A DNA stretch of 64,000 nucleotides. Origin: TK10-74A sp965209205. Its GTDB lineage: Bacteria; Chloroflexota; Dehalococcoidia; Bin125. The stretch covers positions 434,001 through 498,000 of the forward strand of contig CBDBQC010000003.1 of NCBI GenBank assembly GCA_965209205.1, written 5' to 3'. The notes below the pieces were generated by a model. The model saw only the letters and a program-made list of their open reading frames with translations, had not been told where the DNA came from and did no database searches. The translations under genes were made by a program, and so were the position numbers. This document shows, piece by piece, positions 17,412 through 27,404 of this stretch; positions within the stretch are counted from its first letter, which is position 1; every line of letters begins with the position of its first letter.

Positions 17412-18131
17412 CTAGTCCTCCCGGGCGACGGCCCAGCCATCGACGGTGGCGGCGCCCGCGACGAGCAGGGCCTCGGCGCAGGCGTTGAGTGTCGCGCCGG
17501 AGGTGGTCACGTCATCGACCACGAGGACGGCACGGTCGCGCACGCGGCCGGGGTCGGCCGCGAAGGCGCCGCGCACGTTGGCGCGACGGGCGGCGCGATT
17601 GGGCTGGCGGACTTGCTGGGGGGTGCGCCGCCGACGCCGCAGCGCCCGCTCGTCGAAGGGGTAGTCGAGGCGCGCGGCCAGCAGCCATCCGAAGACGGCG
17701 GCCTGGTTGTGCCCGCGCCGCCGACGCCGGCCGCCGGGCATCGGCACGGCCGTGACGACGTCGATCTCCGGCGGGAGGTCGCTCAGGTCCGCGACCTCCA
17801 GCATCGGCGCGGCAGTGGCAGTGAGGCTCTGGTACTTGACGGCGAGCACGGCCCGCCGCGCGGCGCCCTGGAACACGAAGGCGGCGCGCAGCGAGCGCAG
17901 CGGCGGCGGGTCGCGGCGGCAGCGCCGGCAGACGGAGGCGTCGGGCCCGTCGCCGGGATCCCAGCAGCGCGGGCAGCGCGGCGGGGCCGCCGGCGTGAAC
18001 GTGGCGCGGCAGTCGCCGCAGAGCAGCGCCCCGTCGGCGGCGCAGACGGCGCAGCGGGGCGGGAAGAGGAAGTCGGCGGCGCGTCCACGCCAGCGGCGCA
18101 GGCGGTCGCGGTCGATGACGTCGGTTCGCAC
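17412..18131 (-). CDS. comF: ComF family phosphoribosyltransferase-like protein
   Basis: ComF proteins act in competence and single-stranded DNA handling; the biochemical role is not settled. The 239-residue product has an N-terminal zinc ribbon (CAVC, CGDC, CPRC, CRRC pairs within about 30-80) and a C-terminal PRPP-binding motif LVVDDVTTSGATL. I choose GTG 18131, because GGGGAGGGAAGG lies just upstream. An ATG at 18182 would run through the promoter and overlap the divergent moaDE start. It shares an AT-rich promoter core with moaDE. Confidence 0.88.
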   Translation of the reverse strand: MRTDVIDRDRLRRWRGRAADFLFPPRCAVCAADGALLCGDCRATFTPAAPPRCPRCWDPGDGPDASVCRRCRRDPPPLRSLRAAFVFQGAARRAVLAVKYQSLTATAAPMLEVADLSDLPPEIDVVTAVPMPGGRRRRRGHNQAAVFGWLLAARLDYPFDERALRRRRRTPQQVRQPNRAARRANVRGAFAADPGRVRDRAVLVVDDVTTSGATLNACAEALLVAGAATVDGWAVARED

Positions 18132-18159
18132 GACCCTTCCCTCCCCATCCGGCCGGGCG

Positions 18160-18175
18160 AATATAGACTGCGGGT
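18160..18175. promoter_or_regulatory. Overlapping divergent -10 elements of comF and moaDE
   Basis: AATATAGACT contains TATAGA (18162-18167) on the plus strand, eight bases before the moaDE ATG, which has no Shine-Dalgarno; a leaderless transcript is predicted. The same bases read on the minus strand give TATATT (18165-18160), correctly placed for a short comF leader carrying its Shine-Dalgarno. Neither side has a good -35. RNA polymerase could probably serve only one direction at a time. Confidence 0.5.
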
Positions 18176-18889
18176 ATGACAATCACGGTGCAGCTCTTCG
18201 CCAGCCTGGCCGAGTCGGCGGGGACCCGCCGCATTGACCTGCCGCTCGACGGGGCGACGACGGCCGGATGCCTGACCAGCGCCGTCGTCGAGCGCTACCC
18301 GGCGCTGGCGGCGATGCGCGACTCGGTCATCGTGGCGGTCAACGCCGAGTACGTATCGGCCGACTTCCCGATCCGCCCCGGCGACGAGGTGGCGCTGATC
18401 CCGCCCGTGAGCGGCGGCGCGCCCGAGCCGGACGACGGCTCCGACGCCTACTTCCGTATCACCGACGCACCCCTCGACGTCGCGGCGCTGCACGACCTGG
18501 TGCTGCGCCCCGAGGCGGGCGCGGTCTCGGTGTTCAGCGGCGTGGTGCGCAACAACAACCTGGGCCGCGAGGTGGACTACCTGGAGTACGAGGCCTATCC
18601 GGCCATGGCCTGCAAGATCATGCGCCAGATCGCCGGCGAGGTGCGGGCGCGCTGGGAGGTCTGCGCGGTGGCGATGCACCACCGCCGCGGCCGCCTGGAG
18701 ATCGGCGAGGCGAGCGTGCTGATCGCCGTGTCGTCGCCGCACCGGCGGGAGGGCATCGAGGCCTGCCACTACGCGATCGACCGGCTGAAGGCGATCGTGC
18801 CCGTGTGGAAGAAGGAAGTCTGGGCCGACGGCGAGCACTGGATCGAGGGCAGCCTGACGCCCCAGGCGGAGGCGCGGGGGGCGGACTAG
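18176..18889 (+). CDS. Fused molybdopterin synthase, MoaD-MoaE (MoaX type)
   Basis: Molybdopterin synthase converts cPMP to molybdopterin with sulfur from thiocarboxylated MoaD. This 237-residue protein joins both subunits. Residues 1-81 are MoaD, ending IPPVSGG with the diglycine at 80-81. Residues about 90-237 are MoaE, with VFSGVVRNNN and the catalytic lysines in VWKKEVWADG. MoaD normally needs a free C-terminal Gly-Gly. In mycobacterial MoaX the fusion is reported to be cleaved after it, so cleavage is expected here. The gene is one of few on the plus strand. XdhC-like molybdoenzyme factors are encoded at 61.7-62.9 kb. Confidence 0.93.
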   Translation: MTITVQLFASLAESAGTRRIDLPLDGATTAGCLTSAVVERYPALAAMRDSVIVAVNAEYVSADFPIRPGDEVALIPPVSGGAPEPDDGSDAYFRITDAPLDVAALHDLVLRPEAGAVSVFSGVVRNNNLGREVDYLEYEAYPAMACKIMRQIAGEVRARWEVCAVAMHHRRGRLEIGEASVLIAVSSPHRREGIEACHYAIDRLKAIVPVWKKEVWADGEHWIEGSLTPQAEARGAD

Positions 18890-19782
18890 CGCACGTTGCG
18901 CAGGCGCGGATCGAGGGCGTCGCGCAGCCAGTCGCCCATCAGGTTGCCGGTCAGCGAGATCGTCAGCAGCGCCAGGCCGGGCAGCCAGATCGGCCACCAG
19001 GCGACGTTCATCGTCACGCGGCCCTCCGTGATCATCGCGCCCCACGACGGCGTGCCGGGCGGTACGCCGATGGTCAGGAAGCTCAGCGCCGCCTCCGCCA
19101 GGATCACGAGCGCGACCTCCAGCGTCATGATGATCACGATCGTGTTCACGACGTTGGGGAAGAGGTGCTTGCGCATGATCCAGACCGGCCCCGCCCCGGT
19201 CGCCCGCGACGCCGTCACGAAGTCGCGTTCCTTGAGCGAGAGCACGTCCCCCCGCACCAGGCGCCCGTAGGAGGGCCAAGTCCAGATCAAGAGGATGATG
19301 ATCACGTTGCGCAGGCTCGGCCCCACCGCGGCCGCCAGCAGGACCGCGAAGAGGATCGCCGGCATCGCCAGCTGCACGTCCACCAGCCGCATCAGCACCT
19401 GCCCCCAGAGGCCGCCCCGCCAGCCCGCGGTCAGCCCGACGAGCGTGCCGAACAGCGCCGCCCCCGGCACCACGATCGCCACCACGATGAGGGAGACCCG
19501 CGCCCCGTGCAGCAGCCGGCTGAAGATGTCGCGCCCCAGCTTGTCCGTGCCCAGCGGGTAGTCCCAGCTCCCTCCGTCGAACACGGGCGGCTCCAGGGCC
19601 ACCGCGATGTCGAGAAACTCGGGGTCGTGCGGCGCCAGCCAGTCGGCCCCGATCCCCCCCACGAGCAGCAGCGTCACGATGAGCGCCGGAAAGGACAACC
19701 CCAGCCAGCGCCGCCAGCGGATGCCACCCCGCCGCCGCTCGAACTCACCAACCAGGGCCTGCGAGGGAGTCTCCTGCGTCAT
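18886..19782 (-). CDS. ABC transporter permease, DppC/OppC family
   Basis: Second inner-membrane permease of a dipeptide/oligopeptide/nickel-type importer. The 298-residue product has six predicted helices, an N-terminal LAPHDPEFLD segment, GTDKLGRDIFSRLLHGARVSL and the ATPase-coupling EAA loop ASRATGAGPVWIMRKHLFPN. It starts at the last base of dppB (one-base overlap) and converges with moaDE, their stops overlapping by four bases. No ATPase gene follows, so ATPases must be encoded elsewhere. The substrate is not predictable. Confidence 0.93.
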   Translation of the reverse strand: MTQETPSQALVGEFERRRGGIRWRRWLGLSFPALIVTLLLVGGIGADWLAPHDPEFLDIAVALEPPVFDGGSWDYPLGTDKLGRDIFSRLLHGARVSLIVVAIVVPGAALFGTLVGLTAGWRGGLWGQVLMRLVDVQLAMPAILFAVLLAAAVGPSLRNVIIILLIWTWPSYGRLVRGDVLSLKERDFVTASRATGAGPVWIMRKHLFPNVVNTIVIIMTLEVALVILAEAALSFLTIGVPPGTPSWGAMITEGRVTMNVAWWPIWLPGLALLTISLTGNLMGDWLRDALDPRLRNVR

Positions 19783-20714
19783 CAGGCCTCCCCCGCTCGG
19801 ATCCGCGGGTCGACGAACCGGTACGACACGTCGACCAGCAGGTTGGCCGCGGTGATCGAGATCGCGAACACGATGATCGACGCCTGCACCATGGGGAAGT
19901 CTTCCCGGAAGATGGAGTCGATGATCAGCCGGCCGACGCCGGGCCAGGAGAACACGATCTCCACGATCACCGAGCCGCCGATCAGGCGGCCGAGCGACAG
20001 GCCCAGCAGCGTCACGACGGGCAGCAGCGCGTTCCGCATCCCGTGCCGCACGATCACCGTCCGCTCGCTAAGCCCCTTGGCCCGCGCCGTGCGAATGAAG
20101 TCCGTGTCCAGCACCTCGATCATCCCGGACCGAGTGAGCCGCATGATTGCGGCCATCTCGAAGACGCCCAGCGCGATCGCCGGCATGACCAGAGAGCGGA
20201 ACCCCTGTGAGCCGCCGGTGGGGAACCAGCCCAGCTCCACGGCGAAGAAGAAGATCATCATCAAGCCCAGCCAGAAGCTGGGCGTGGCCTGACCGATCAC
20301 CGCCAGGGCGCGCGCGAGCCAGTCGATCGCCGCGCCGCGCCGGAGGGCCGCGATGATGCCCAGCGGCACCGCCAGCGCGATCGCGAACACCAGGCCGGCC
20401 GCACCCAGCTTGACGGTGTTCAGCGCCTTGTCCCCGACCACGCTGATCGCCGGCTGGCCGCCGCCGCGCCACGAGGTCCCGAAGTCCCCCTGCACCAGGT
20501 CCAGGAGGAAGTTGCCGTACTGAAGGGGCAGTGGGTCGTCCAGTCCCAGAAGCTGCCGCACGCGCTCGCGGTCCTCGGCGTCCGCATCGAGCGGCAGCAG
20601 CTGCGCTTCCGGGTTCCCGATGCTGCGGGCGACGAAGAACACCACGGTCACGACGATCCAGACGAGGATCAGCGCCTGGAAGAGCCGGATCGCGAGGTAG
20701 TTCCAGAACTCCAT
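19782..20714 (-). CDS. ABC transporter permease, DppB/OppB family
   Basis: First permease of the same importer. The 310-residue product has the usual N-terminal helix, a periplasmic loop (PLQYGNFLLDLVQGDFGTSW), six membrane segments and the EAA motif RTARAKGLSERTVIVRHGMRNALLPV. Length is standard. It is separated from the upstream binding-protein gene by about 180 bp of strong palindromes, and coupled to dppC by a one-base overlap. Confidence 0.93.
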   Translation of the reverse strand: MEFWNYLAIRLFQALILVWIVVTVVFFVARSIGNPEAQLLPLDADAEDRERVRQLLGLDDPLPLQYGNFLLDLVQGDFGTSWRGGGQPAISVVGDKALNTVKLGAAGLVFAIALAVPLGIIAALRRGAAIDWLARALAVIGQATPSFWLGLMMIFFFAVELGWFPTGGSQGFRSLVMPAIALGVFEMAAIMRLTRSGMIEVLDTDFIRTARAKGLSERTVIVRHGMRNALLPVVTLLGLSLGRLIGGSVIVEIVFSWPGVGRLIIDSIFREDFPMVQASIIVFAISITAANLLVDVSYRFVDPRIRAGEA

Positions 20715-20740
20715 CAGGTCCCTCGGGCGCCGGCGGGGCG

Positions 20741-20890
20741 CGGTCCCCTCTCCCAGGGGAGAGGGTTAGGGTGAGGGGGACCCGGGCGGCGCGCCGGAAC
20801 CCTCACCCTGGCCCTCTTCCAGGGGGAGAGGGAACCGGAGCCCCCTCTCCATTGCTCGCCAATGGAGAGGGGGACAGGGGGTGAGGTTCC
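20741..20890. repeat. Cluster of CT/AG-rich palindromes between binding protein and permease genes
   Basis: Several hairpins lie in tandem: a 9-bp stem with a 2-base loop (20746-20754/20757-20765), a 10-bp inverted pair AGGGTGAGGG/CCCTCACCCT (20768-20777/20800-20809), an imperfect CCCTCTT-type hairpin near 20812-20832, and a perfect 14-bp stem with a 5-base loop (20841-20854/20860-20873). Related palindromes occur at 22915-22946 and, degenerate, at 48578-48613. In the mRNA they could terminate or protect transcripts and set binding protein above permease, as REP elements do. Confidence 0.75.
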
Positions 20891-20893
20891 GCG

Positions 20894-22516
20894 TCAGGCG
20901 AGGGCCTTCTGCGCCGACCAGTGCGTGTCGAAGTTCAGCAGGCCCAGCCGGCCGCCCTTGGGCCAGTTGACGTTGGATCGGGTAATGACGGCGTCCGGCG
21001 GCTCGACGAGGAAGACGAAGGACGCCTCGCGCGCATGCCACAGCAGCAGTTCCGCGGTCATCTCCAGCCGCCGCTCGGGATCCGGCTCCACCTTCTGCTG
21101 CTCGAACAGCTCCTGCATGCCCGGGTCCACGGGCGGGCCCTGCGAGAAGAAGCCGTCGGCGGCGGTGCAGCATTCCCACATCGATGCGATGTCCGGGACC
21201 GTGTTGGCCCACCACCAGTACAGGCCCGGCCCCGCGATGAGGTTCTTGGCGTTCAGGGCGTACTGCTCGGTGGCGTAGTCCCCGACCAAGACCGGCACGG
21301 GCTCGGCCCGGATGCCCACCGCCTGCAGATCTTGCGCGACGAGCAGCGCCAGGTCCGGCGAGAGCTCGCCGCCCCAGTCGGGCGTCCAGAAGAGCTTGAT
21401 GTCGAAACCGTCGGCGTAGCCGGCCTCGGCCATCAGCGCCTTCGCCTGCTCGACGTCGTACTCGAAGAGCACTTCCTGCTTCTGCTCCGCGCTGGGGTAG
21501 CCCGGGACACCGTTGTACACCATCAGCGCCTGCTCGCCCACGCCGAGGAAGAGGTTGTCGATGATCGCCTGCCGGTTGATCGCGTGGTTCGCGGCCCGGC
21601 GCACGCGGATGTCCAGGAACGGGTTGGGGCTGCCGTCCTCCATGGTCTCGTGGTACAGGTTGGGCATCAGGTTGTGCACCGAGAAGGACCGGCCCGCCTG
21701 AAACTGGACGGTGAAGTCCGGGTCGTCCACGAAGGGCGTGGCGGTCCTCGCCCCAATCCCTTCTCCCCCCACCATGTCGACCTCGCCTGCCTCGAGACCG
21801 GCGAGACTCGCCTGCATCTCCGGGCGGACCAGCGCCCGCAGCGTCTTGAAGTGCGTCGCGCGCAGCAGGCGCAGGGGATAGTCGATCCCACGGTAGTGCC
21901 GGTCGAAGTGCTCGTACACGAAGTCTTCGTCGTCCGTGTGGCTGACGAAGCGCATGGGACCCGAGCCCATCGGATCGTTGTCGGCCGCCGTGTCGCCGCG
22001 GGCCTCGGTGTCCGCCTGCGACATGATCACCACCTCGCCGGTACTGTCCATGCGGACCGTGAGGGAACCGGCGTCGGGCCCCGCGATCTCGATCGCCCAA
22101 GTGCGGTCATCCACCGCCTCGTTACGGAGCCAGTCGGCGGCCCCTCGCCCGGGCAGCGCGGGGGCCCAGCCGCTCGCGTGATCGCTCGTCTCGCCGCCCT
22201 GGTGGTACTCGGCGAGGCCGCCCATGCGGTTGTAGCTGAAGACCAGATCGTGGGCGGTCATGATCGACCCGTCGTGGAACTCCGCCGGGAGGATCTCCAG
22301 CCGGATGTTCGTGAGATCGATCCACTCCGGCGTGGCGATCCCGGCGACGTGCCTGTTGTTGCGCGGATCGCGGACCAGGGGCCCGCTGAAGACGAGGCCG
22401 TGCGAGATGGTGTTGGTTACGCTCCCGATGCGATGCTGATCGAGGCCGCCCGGGTCGCCGACGACGGTCATCACGATCTCTGCGTCCAGATCCACCTGGT
22501 CCAGCGGCCAGGCCAC
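20894..22516 (-). CDS. ABC transporter substrate-binding protein (SBP family 5), 5' end missing
   Basis: A periplasmic binding protein for peptides or related solutes. From GTG 22516 the 540-residue product covers the mature fold (VMTVVGDPGGLDQHR, VRRAANHAINRQAIIDNLFLGVGEQA, a C-terminal AELLLWHAREASFVFLVEP). There is no signal peptide or lipobox. The frame stays open upstream through about 135 Ala/Glu-rich codons with no ATG, GTG or TTG, then ends at a TAA inside a palindromic repeat (22931-22933) next to the downstream end of the dnaC-like gene. The 5' end appears lost, so export is doubtful. It may be a pseudogene, a rearrangement or an assembly artefact. GTG 22516 is only the first available start. 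Confidence 0.8.
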   Translation of the reverse strand: MAWPLDQVDLDAEIVMTVVGDPGGLDQHRIGSVTNTISHGLVFSGPLVRDPRNNRHVAGIATPEWIDLTNIRLEILPAEFHDGSIMTAHDLVFSYNRMGGLAEYHQGGETSDHASGWAPALPGRGAADWLRNEAVDDRTWAIEIAGPDAGSLTVRMDSTGEVVIMSQADTEARGDTAADNDPMGSGPMRFVSHTDDEDFVYEHFDRHYRGIDYPLRLLRATHFKTLRALVRPEMQASLAGLEAGEVDMVGGEGIGARTATPFVDDPDFTVQFQAGRSFSVHNLMPNLYHETMEDGSPNPFLDIRVRRAANHAINRQAIIDNLFLGVGEQALMVYNGVPGYPSAEQKQEVLFEYDVEQAKALMAEAGYADGFDIKLFWTPDWGGELSPDLALLVAQDLQAVGIRAEPVPVLVGDYATEQYALNAKNLIAGPGLYWWWANTVPDIASMWECCTAADGFFSQGPPVDPGMQELFEQQKVEPDPERRLEMTAELLLWHAREASFVFLVEPPDAVITRSNVNWPKGGRLGLLNFDTHWSAQKALA

Positions 22517-22930
22517 GGAGAAATCGGCCTCCTCGCCGGCGACCCCGGCGGAGATGGCCGCCGCAGCCGCGCTGGCGGCCTCCCCGGCCGCCTCAGCGGC
22601 CTCCTGGGCCGCCGCGACGGCGGCGGCGGCGGTCTCGGCGGCGGCAGCGGACGCCTCTCCCGCGGCGGCGGCGGCGGCGGCGGCGGCCGCGGCCGCGGCC
22701 TGGGCGGCAGCGGCGGCGGCGGCGGTGTCCTCGGCGCCCGCATCGCCCGCGGCTTCGGCGGCAGCGGCCGCATCAGCGGCCGCGTCGGCGGCGGCCTGGG
22801 CGGCCGCAGCCGCCTGCTCCGCGTCGTCGGAGGCCGCCGCTTCGGCCGCCAGGGCAGAGGCCGCCTCGGCGGCTTCGGCGTGCGATCGCGCGGGGGAACC
22901 CCGCCGTTCCGGTTCCCCCTCTCCAGCGCT
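22517..22930 (-). other. In-frame Ala/Glu-rich linker upstream of the binding protein, without a start codon
   Basis: About 400 bp of GCC/GCG-rich sequence read in the binding-protein frame encode long alanine runs broken by Glu, Gln and Asp (for example AEAAEAASALAAEAA). Ala-rich linkers after the lipobox occur in some secreted binding proteins, so this is probably former coding sequence. Nothing before it could supply a signal peptide. The trinucleotide repetition also makes slippage or assembly error plausible. An opposite-strand poly-alanine frame (22554-22934) is its shadow. Confidence 0.65.
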
Positions 22931-22946
22931 TTAGCTGGAGAGGGGG
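22915..22946. repeat. CT/AG-rich palindrome, second copy
   Basis: A perfect 13-bp stem (22915-22927 with 22934-22946) encloses a 6-base loop. The arm sequence CCCCCTCTCC matches the arm of the 14-bp palindrome at 20841. It ends exactly where the dnaC-like stop codon begins (22947), and the TAA that closes the upstream binding-protein frame lies in its loop. Confidence 0.75.
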
Positions 22947-24362
22947 TCAGGGGGTGCGGTTCCGCCCGCCGGCCCGGCGGCGCGTCGCCGACCGCGGCGC
23001 GACGGGCCGGGGCGACGTGCCGGTGCGGTAATCGCGCACGTCCAGCTCGTAGACCTGGCTGAGGCGCGGGTCGAAGATGCGCGACGCCAGCCGCGGGTCG
23101 AGGTCGCCGGGCCCCATGTTGGTCGTGATCAGCGTGGGCGACTCCTGCAGGTAGCGGTAGGAGAGCAGCTGGTAGAGCTTCTCCTCGGCCCAGGGCGTGG
23201 TGGAGTGCGCGCCCAGGTCGTCGAGGACGAGCAGGCCGGCGTGGCGCAGGGCGTCGAGCACGTCGTCGTAGGTCTCGGCGTTGTCGGGGCGGTAGGCGCG
23301 CCGCAGGCGGTCGAGCAGGTCGGGCACGACGGCGAAGAAGACCGAATCGGCGGCGGCGATGCGCTCCCCGGCGGCCGCCGCCGCGAGATGCGTCTTGCCC
23401 GTCCCGGTGGGGCCCATCAGCACCATCCAGCCGCGAGGACGCTCGGCCCACTGCCGCACCATGTTGCGCACCAGCGCCAGGTTCTCGGACTCCTTGGCGC
23501 TGAGGCGGCCGTCGAGGCGGAAGCCGTCGAAGCTGCAGCGGTCGAGCTGGTCGCGGGAGAGGCCGCCGATCTCCCGGTAGGCGCCGGCGGCGGTGTCGGC
23601 CGACCCGGGAGGGCCGCCGAGGTCGTGTCGATCGACGAGGTCATCCCGGTCGAGCATGGGCAGCGCGCGCCGCAGCGCGCCGCCCGGCTCGGCCGAGGCC
23701 AGCAGCACGGTGGGCAGGCGGGCCGTCATGCGGTGGTTGGCGATCTGGAAGATCTTCTCGCCCGCCCAGTCGGTGGGGTTGGCGGCGTCGAGGTCGTCGA
23801 GGATGAGGAAGGGCGCGCTGCGCACCTGCTCGAACAGCTGCGGATAGGGCGTCTCGGCGTTCTTGCGGTAGGCGGCGCGCAGGTGGTCGAGCAGGTCGGG
23901 CACGACGACGTACAGCGCAGCCCGCCCGCGGCCGATGCGGTCGTTGGCGATGGCCGCCGCCAGGGAGGTCTTGCCCGCGCCCGGCGGCCCCGTGATGAGC
24001 AACCAGGGCTTCGCACCGGCCTCGCCGGCGGCCTGCTCGGCCGCAGCCCGCGCGGCGCCGAAGGCCGCCGTCCGGTCGGCCGGGAGTTGCGCGAACGTCA
24101 CGCCCGACAGGGGCCCCAGGTTGCTGTAGCGCTGCAGCCGCTCGGCGCGCTTCCCGGCCGACTCCTCGCGCGCGCAGCGGCAGGCGATCGCCTTGCCGAA
24201 GTCCGGATCCTCGAGCGGCAGGTCGCGGCGCACGAAGCCGGCGTCGTTGCACAGCGGGCAGGCGGGCGCGGGCGGCGGGGGCGGGGCCTCAGCGGCGGAT
24301 GAGGTGGTCGAACTGCGACGCGGATCGCCAGCCAGCACGTCGCTCAGACGACGCATCGTCAT
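22947..24362 (-). CDS. Tandem-duplicated DnaC/IstB-type AAA+ ATPase (helicase loader)
   Basis: The 471-residue product has an N-terminal Cys cluster (CPLC at 35-38, CRC at 61-63) like DnaI/DnaC zinc regions, then two AAA+ modules. Module 1 has P-loop GPPGAGKTS (125-133) and Walker B FLILDD (185-190). Module 2 has GPTGTGKTH (317-325) and LLVLDD (377-382). Each is followed by VVPDLLD and LR.AYR-type segments, showing duplication of one loader domain. Loaders normally have a single module of about 250-310 residues. It overlaps the dnaD-like gene by 74 bp and follows dnaB, so loading of DnaB is the likely role. Module 1 is more diverged at its end. Confidence 0.85.
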   Translation of the reverse strand: MTMRRLSDVLAGDPRRSSTTSSAAEAPPPPPAPACPLCNDAGFVRRDLPLEDPDFGKAIACRCAREESAGKRAERLQRYSNLGPLSGVTFAQLPADRTAAFGAARAAAEQAAGEAGAKPWLLITGPPGAGKTSLAAAIANDRIGRGRAALYVVVPDLLDHLRAAYRKNAETPYPQLFEQVRSAPFLILDDLDAANPTDWAGEKIFQIANHRMTARLPTVLLASAEPGGALRRALPMLDRDDLVDRHDLGGPPGSADTAAGAYREIGGLSRDQLDRCSFDGFRLDGRLSAKESENLALVRNMVRQWAERPRGWMVLMGPTGTGKTHLAAAAAGERIAAADSVFFAVVPDLLDRLRRAYRPDNAETYDDVLDALRHAGLLVLDDLGAHSTTPWAEEKLYQLLSYRYLQESPTLITTNMGPGDLDPRLASRIFDPRLSQVYELDVRDYRTGTSPRPVAPRSATRRRAGGRNRTP

Positions 24363-25049
24363 CGTCCCTCCCCTCGTCGTCCCAGCGCTCCAGGATGCGC
24401 TGGATGTACCGCCAACTGCGCTTGTTGAGCTCGGCCGCCTCGCGGAAGGCGTCCTCGATCCAGGCCGCCGGGTAGAGGCCCTCGGCCTCGGCCAGGGCGT
24501 CGGCGATTGGCGGCGGGATGGGCCCGATCGTCTTCTCGTAGAGCGCGTAGACGTTGATCGCGGCGCCGGCCTGCGGGCCGGGCTGCGGCGGCACGGCGGC
24601 CCCGACCGGCACGTGGCCCGTCGCGGCGAGTTGCCCGCGCCGCCAGCGCTCCAGCGCGCGGGCGTCGGACTCGCTGTTGAGCGTCAGCACCTCCGCGCGC
24701 GGCGCCGCGCCGTCGCCGGCCGGGCCGGGCTGGGCCGCGGCCCGCAGCAGCGTCCCGCGCGACACGGCCGCCTCGAGCCCCCGGCGGAAGACCGCGTCGA
24801 CGTCGGCCTGGGGGCAGAAGCGGGCCAGCGCGGCGACCAGCGGGCGCTCGGCGCGCAGCGCGGCCACGTCGAGCAGGCGCGGGTAGCGGCGCTGTCGCTG
24901 CACGCCCGCGACGGCGTACAGCGTGACGAGCAGCTCCGCCGGGTCGTCCATCCGCGGCACGGCCTGGTGCAGGAGCGCGGCGGGCAGCATGACCTGGCGC
25001 GCGCCGGCGGGCAGGGCGGAGGGCGGGCGCGGGGGGTCGCCGGGGGCGG

Positions 25050-25053
<4 letters not shown>
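24289..25053 (-). CDS. DnaD-domain primosomal protein
   Basis: The 254-residue product ends with a DnaD/DnaB_2 domain: NVYALYEKTIGPIPPPIADALAEAE, AAWIEDAFREAAELNKRSWRYIQRILERW (about 167-224). Its N-terminal 150 residues are less conserved, winged-helix-like. In Bacillus, DnaD, DnaB and DnaI act together to load the helicase. The ATG at 25053 overlaps the dnaB stop by four bases, and the end overlaps the dnaC-like gene, giving a translationally coupled dnaB-dnaD-loader set. Confidence 0.85.
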
Positions 25054-26528
<1,475 letters not shown>

Positions 26529-26531
26529 CGG

Positions 26532-26552
26532 GGCTCCCCTCCACGGGGAGCC
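26532..26552 (-). promoter_or_regulatory. Hairpin over the dnaB ribosome-binding site
   Basis: GGCTCCCC (26532-26539) and GGGGAGCC (26545-26552) form an 8-bp stem with a 5-base loop. In the mRNA the stem contains most of the GGAGGGGAG Shine-Dalgarno of dnaB. It could lower dnaB translation relative to rplI or act as a weak attenuator. No U-tract follows. Confidence 0.4.
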
Positions 26553-26567
26553 GGCTGGCGCCCCGGG

Positions 26568-27128
26568 CTACTCGGTCTCGGCGGCCGCGTCGGTCGACGC
26601 CTCCGCCGCTTCGGGCTCCGTCGCCGCCTCGCCGTCGGGCGGCTCTTCCTCTGTCGATTCCTCCGACGGTTCCGGCTCGACCTGCTCCGGCTCGACCGTC
26701 ACGCTGACGGTGGCGAACACGTTGCGGGTCAGACGGACGCGCACCTCCTGCGTGCCGACCGTGCGGATGGCCTGGCCCAGCAGAACCTGGCGGTGGTCGA
26801 CACCACCGTCCGCGAGTTCGGCCAGCCGATCGGCGATAGCGGCGGCCGTAATCGATCCGTACAGCCGTCCCTGCTCGCCCACGCGCGCGGTGAACGAGAG
26901 CGCGGCGCGATCGATCTTGTCGGCGATGACGCTCGCCACACCGTCGAGCTTCTCCTGGCGGATGGCGTCCGCCCGGGCGAGTCGCTCGCCACGCTCCAGG
27001 TTGTCCTTGGTCGCCGGGACGGCGAGGCCACGCGGAAGCAGGAAGTTGCGCGCGTAGCCCTTCTTGACCTCCTTGACCTCGCCGACCAGCGCGGACCCGG
27101 GCACTTCTTCAACGAAAACAACCTTCAT
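26568..27128 (-). CDS. rplI: 50S ribosomal protein L9 with acidic C-terminal tail
   Basis: L9 binds 23S rRNA near L1. The start is ATG 27128 (MKVVFVEEV) with GGAGAG upstream; the 22 residues before it in the frame are not L9-like. The N-domain signature KGYARNFLLPRGLAVPAT is intact and the C-domain ends near residue 145. A tail of about 40 residues rich in Glu, Pro, Ser and Ala (EQVEPEPSEESTEEEPP) follows, so the product is 186 residues against about 150. It heads rplI-dnaB-dnaD-loader. Confidence 0.95.
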   Translation of the reverse strand: MKVVFVEEVPGSALVGEVKEVKKGYARNFLLPRGLAVPATKDNLERGERLARADAIRQEKLDGVASVIADKIDRAALSFTARVGEQGRLYGSITAAAIADRLAELADGGVDHRQVLLGQAIRTVGTQEVRVRLTRNVFATVSVTVEPEQVEPEPSEESTEEEPPDGEAATEPEAAEASTDAAAETE

Positions 27129-27404
27129 GGCAACTCTCCGTCGTGCCCGGAGTGCGCCGGACTTCAGTGTCGGCGCATCCGGGAATCGAGCCAAATCGGG
27201 GCTCGTGGAAGACCCGGCTTATGGGCGGCGCTCCTCCACGGAGTCCACCGGGGGTCAACACGATAACTCGCGGCGTCGTGAAGCTGTAGCGGTTCTGTCA
27301 CAGCCGACGCCGGGGCCCTGCGCCGAGAGTCGCACTCCTGCCTGCGCCCACCCTCACACCAGGAACATGGTAGTACAGATGTGCTAACCCTGGCGAGAGG
27401 GGAT

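Noticed and set aside
22554..22934. Poly-alanine plus-strand frame of 126 codons
   Set aside because: Product of GCC/GGC triplet runs; the minus-strand frame joins the binding-protein gene and explains the sequence better.
27129..27404. Possible small gene or riboswitch between purL and rplI
   Set aside because: TTGACC near 27264 has no correctly spaced -10, short frames have no Shine-Dalgarno, and the CGAGCC/GGCTCG hairpin near 27186-27206 is too small to call.
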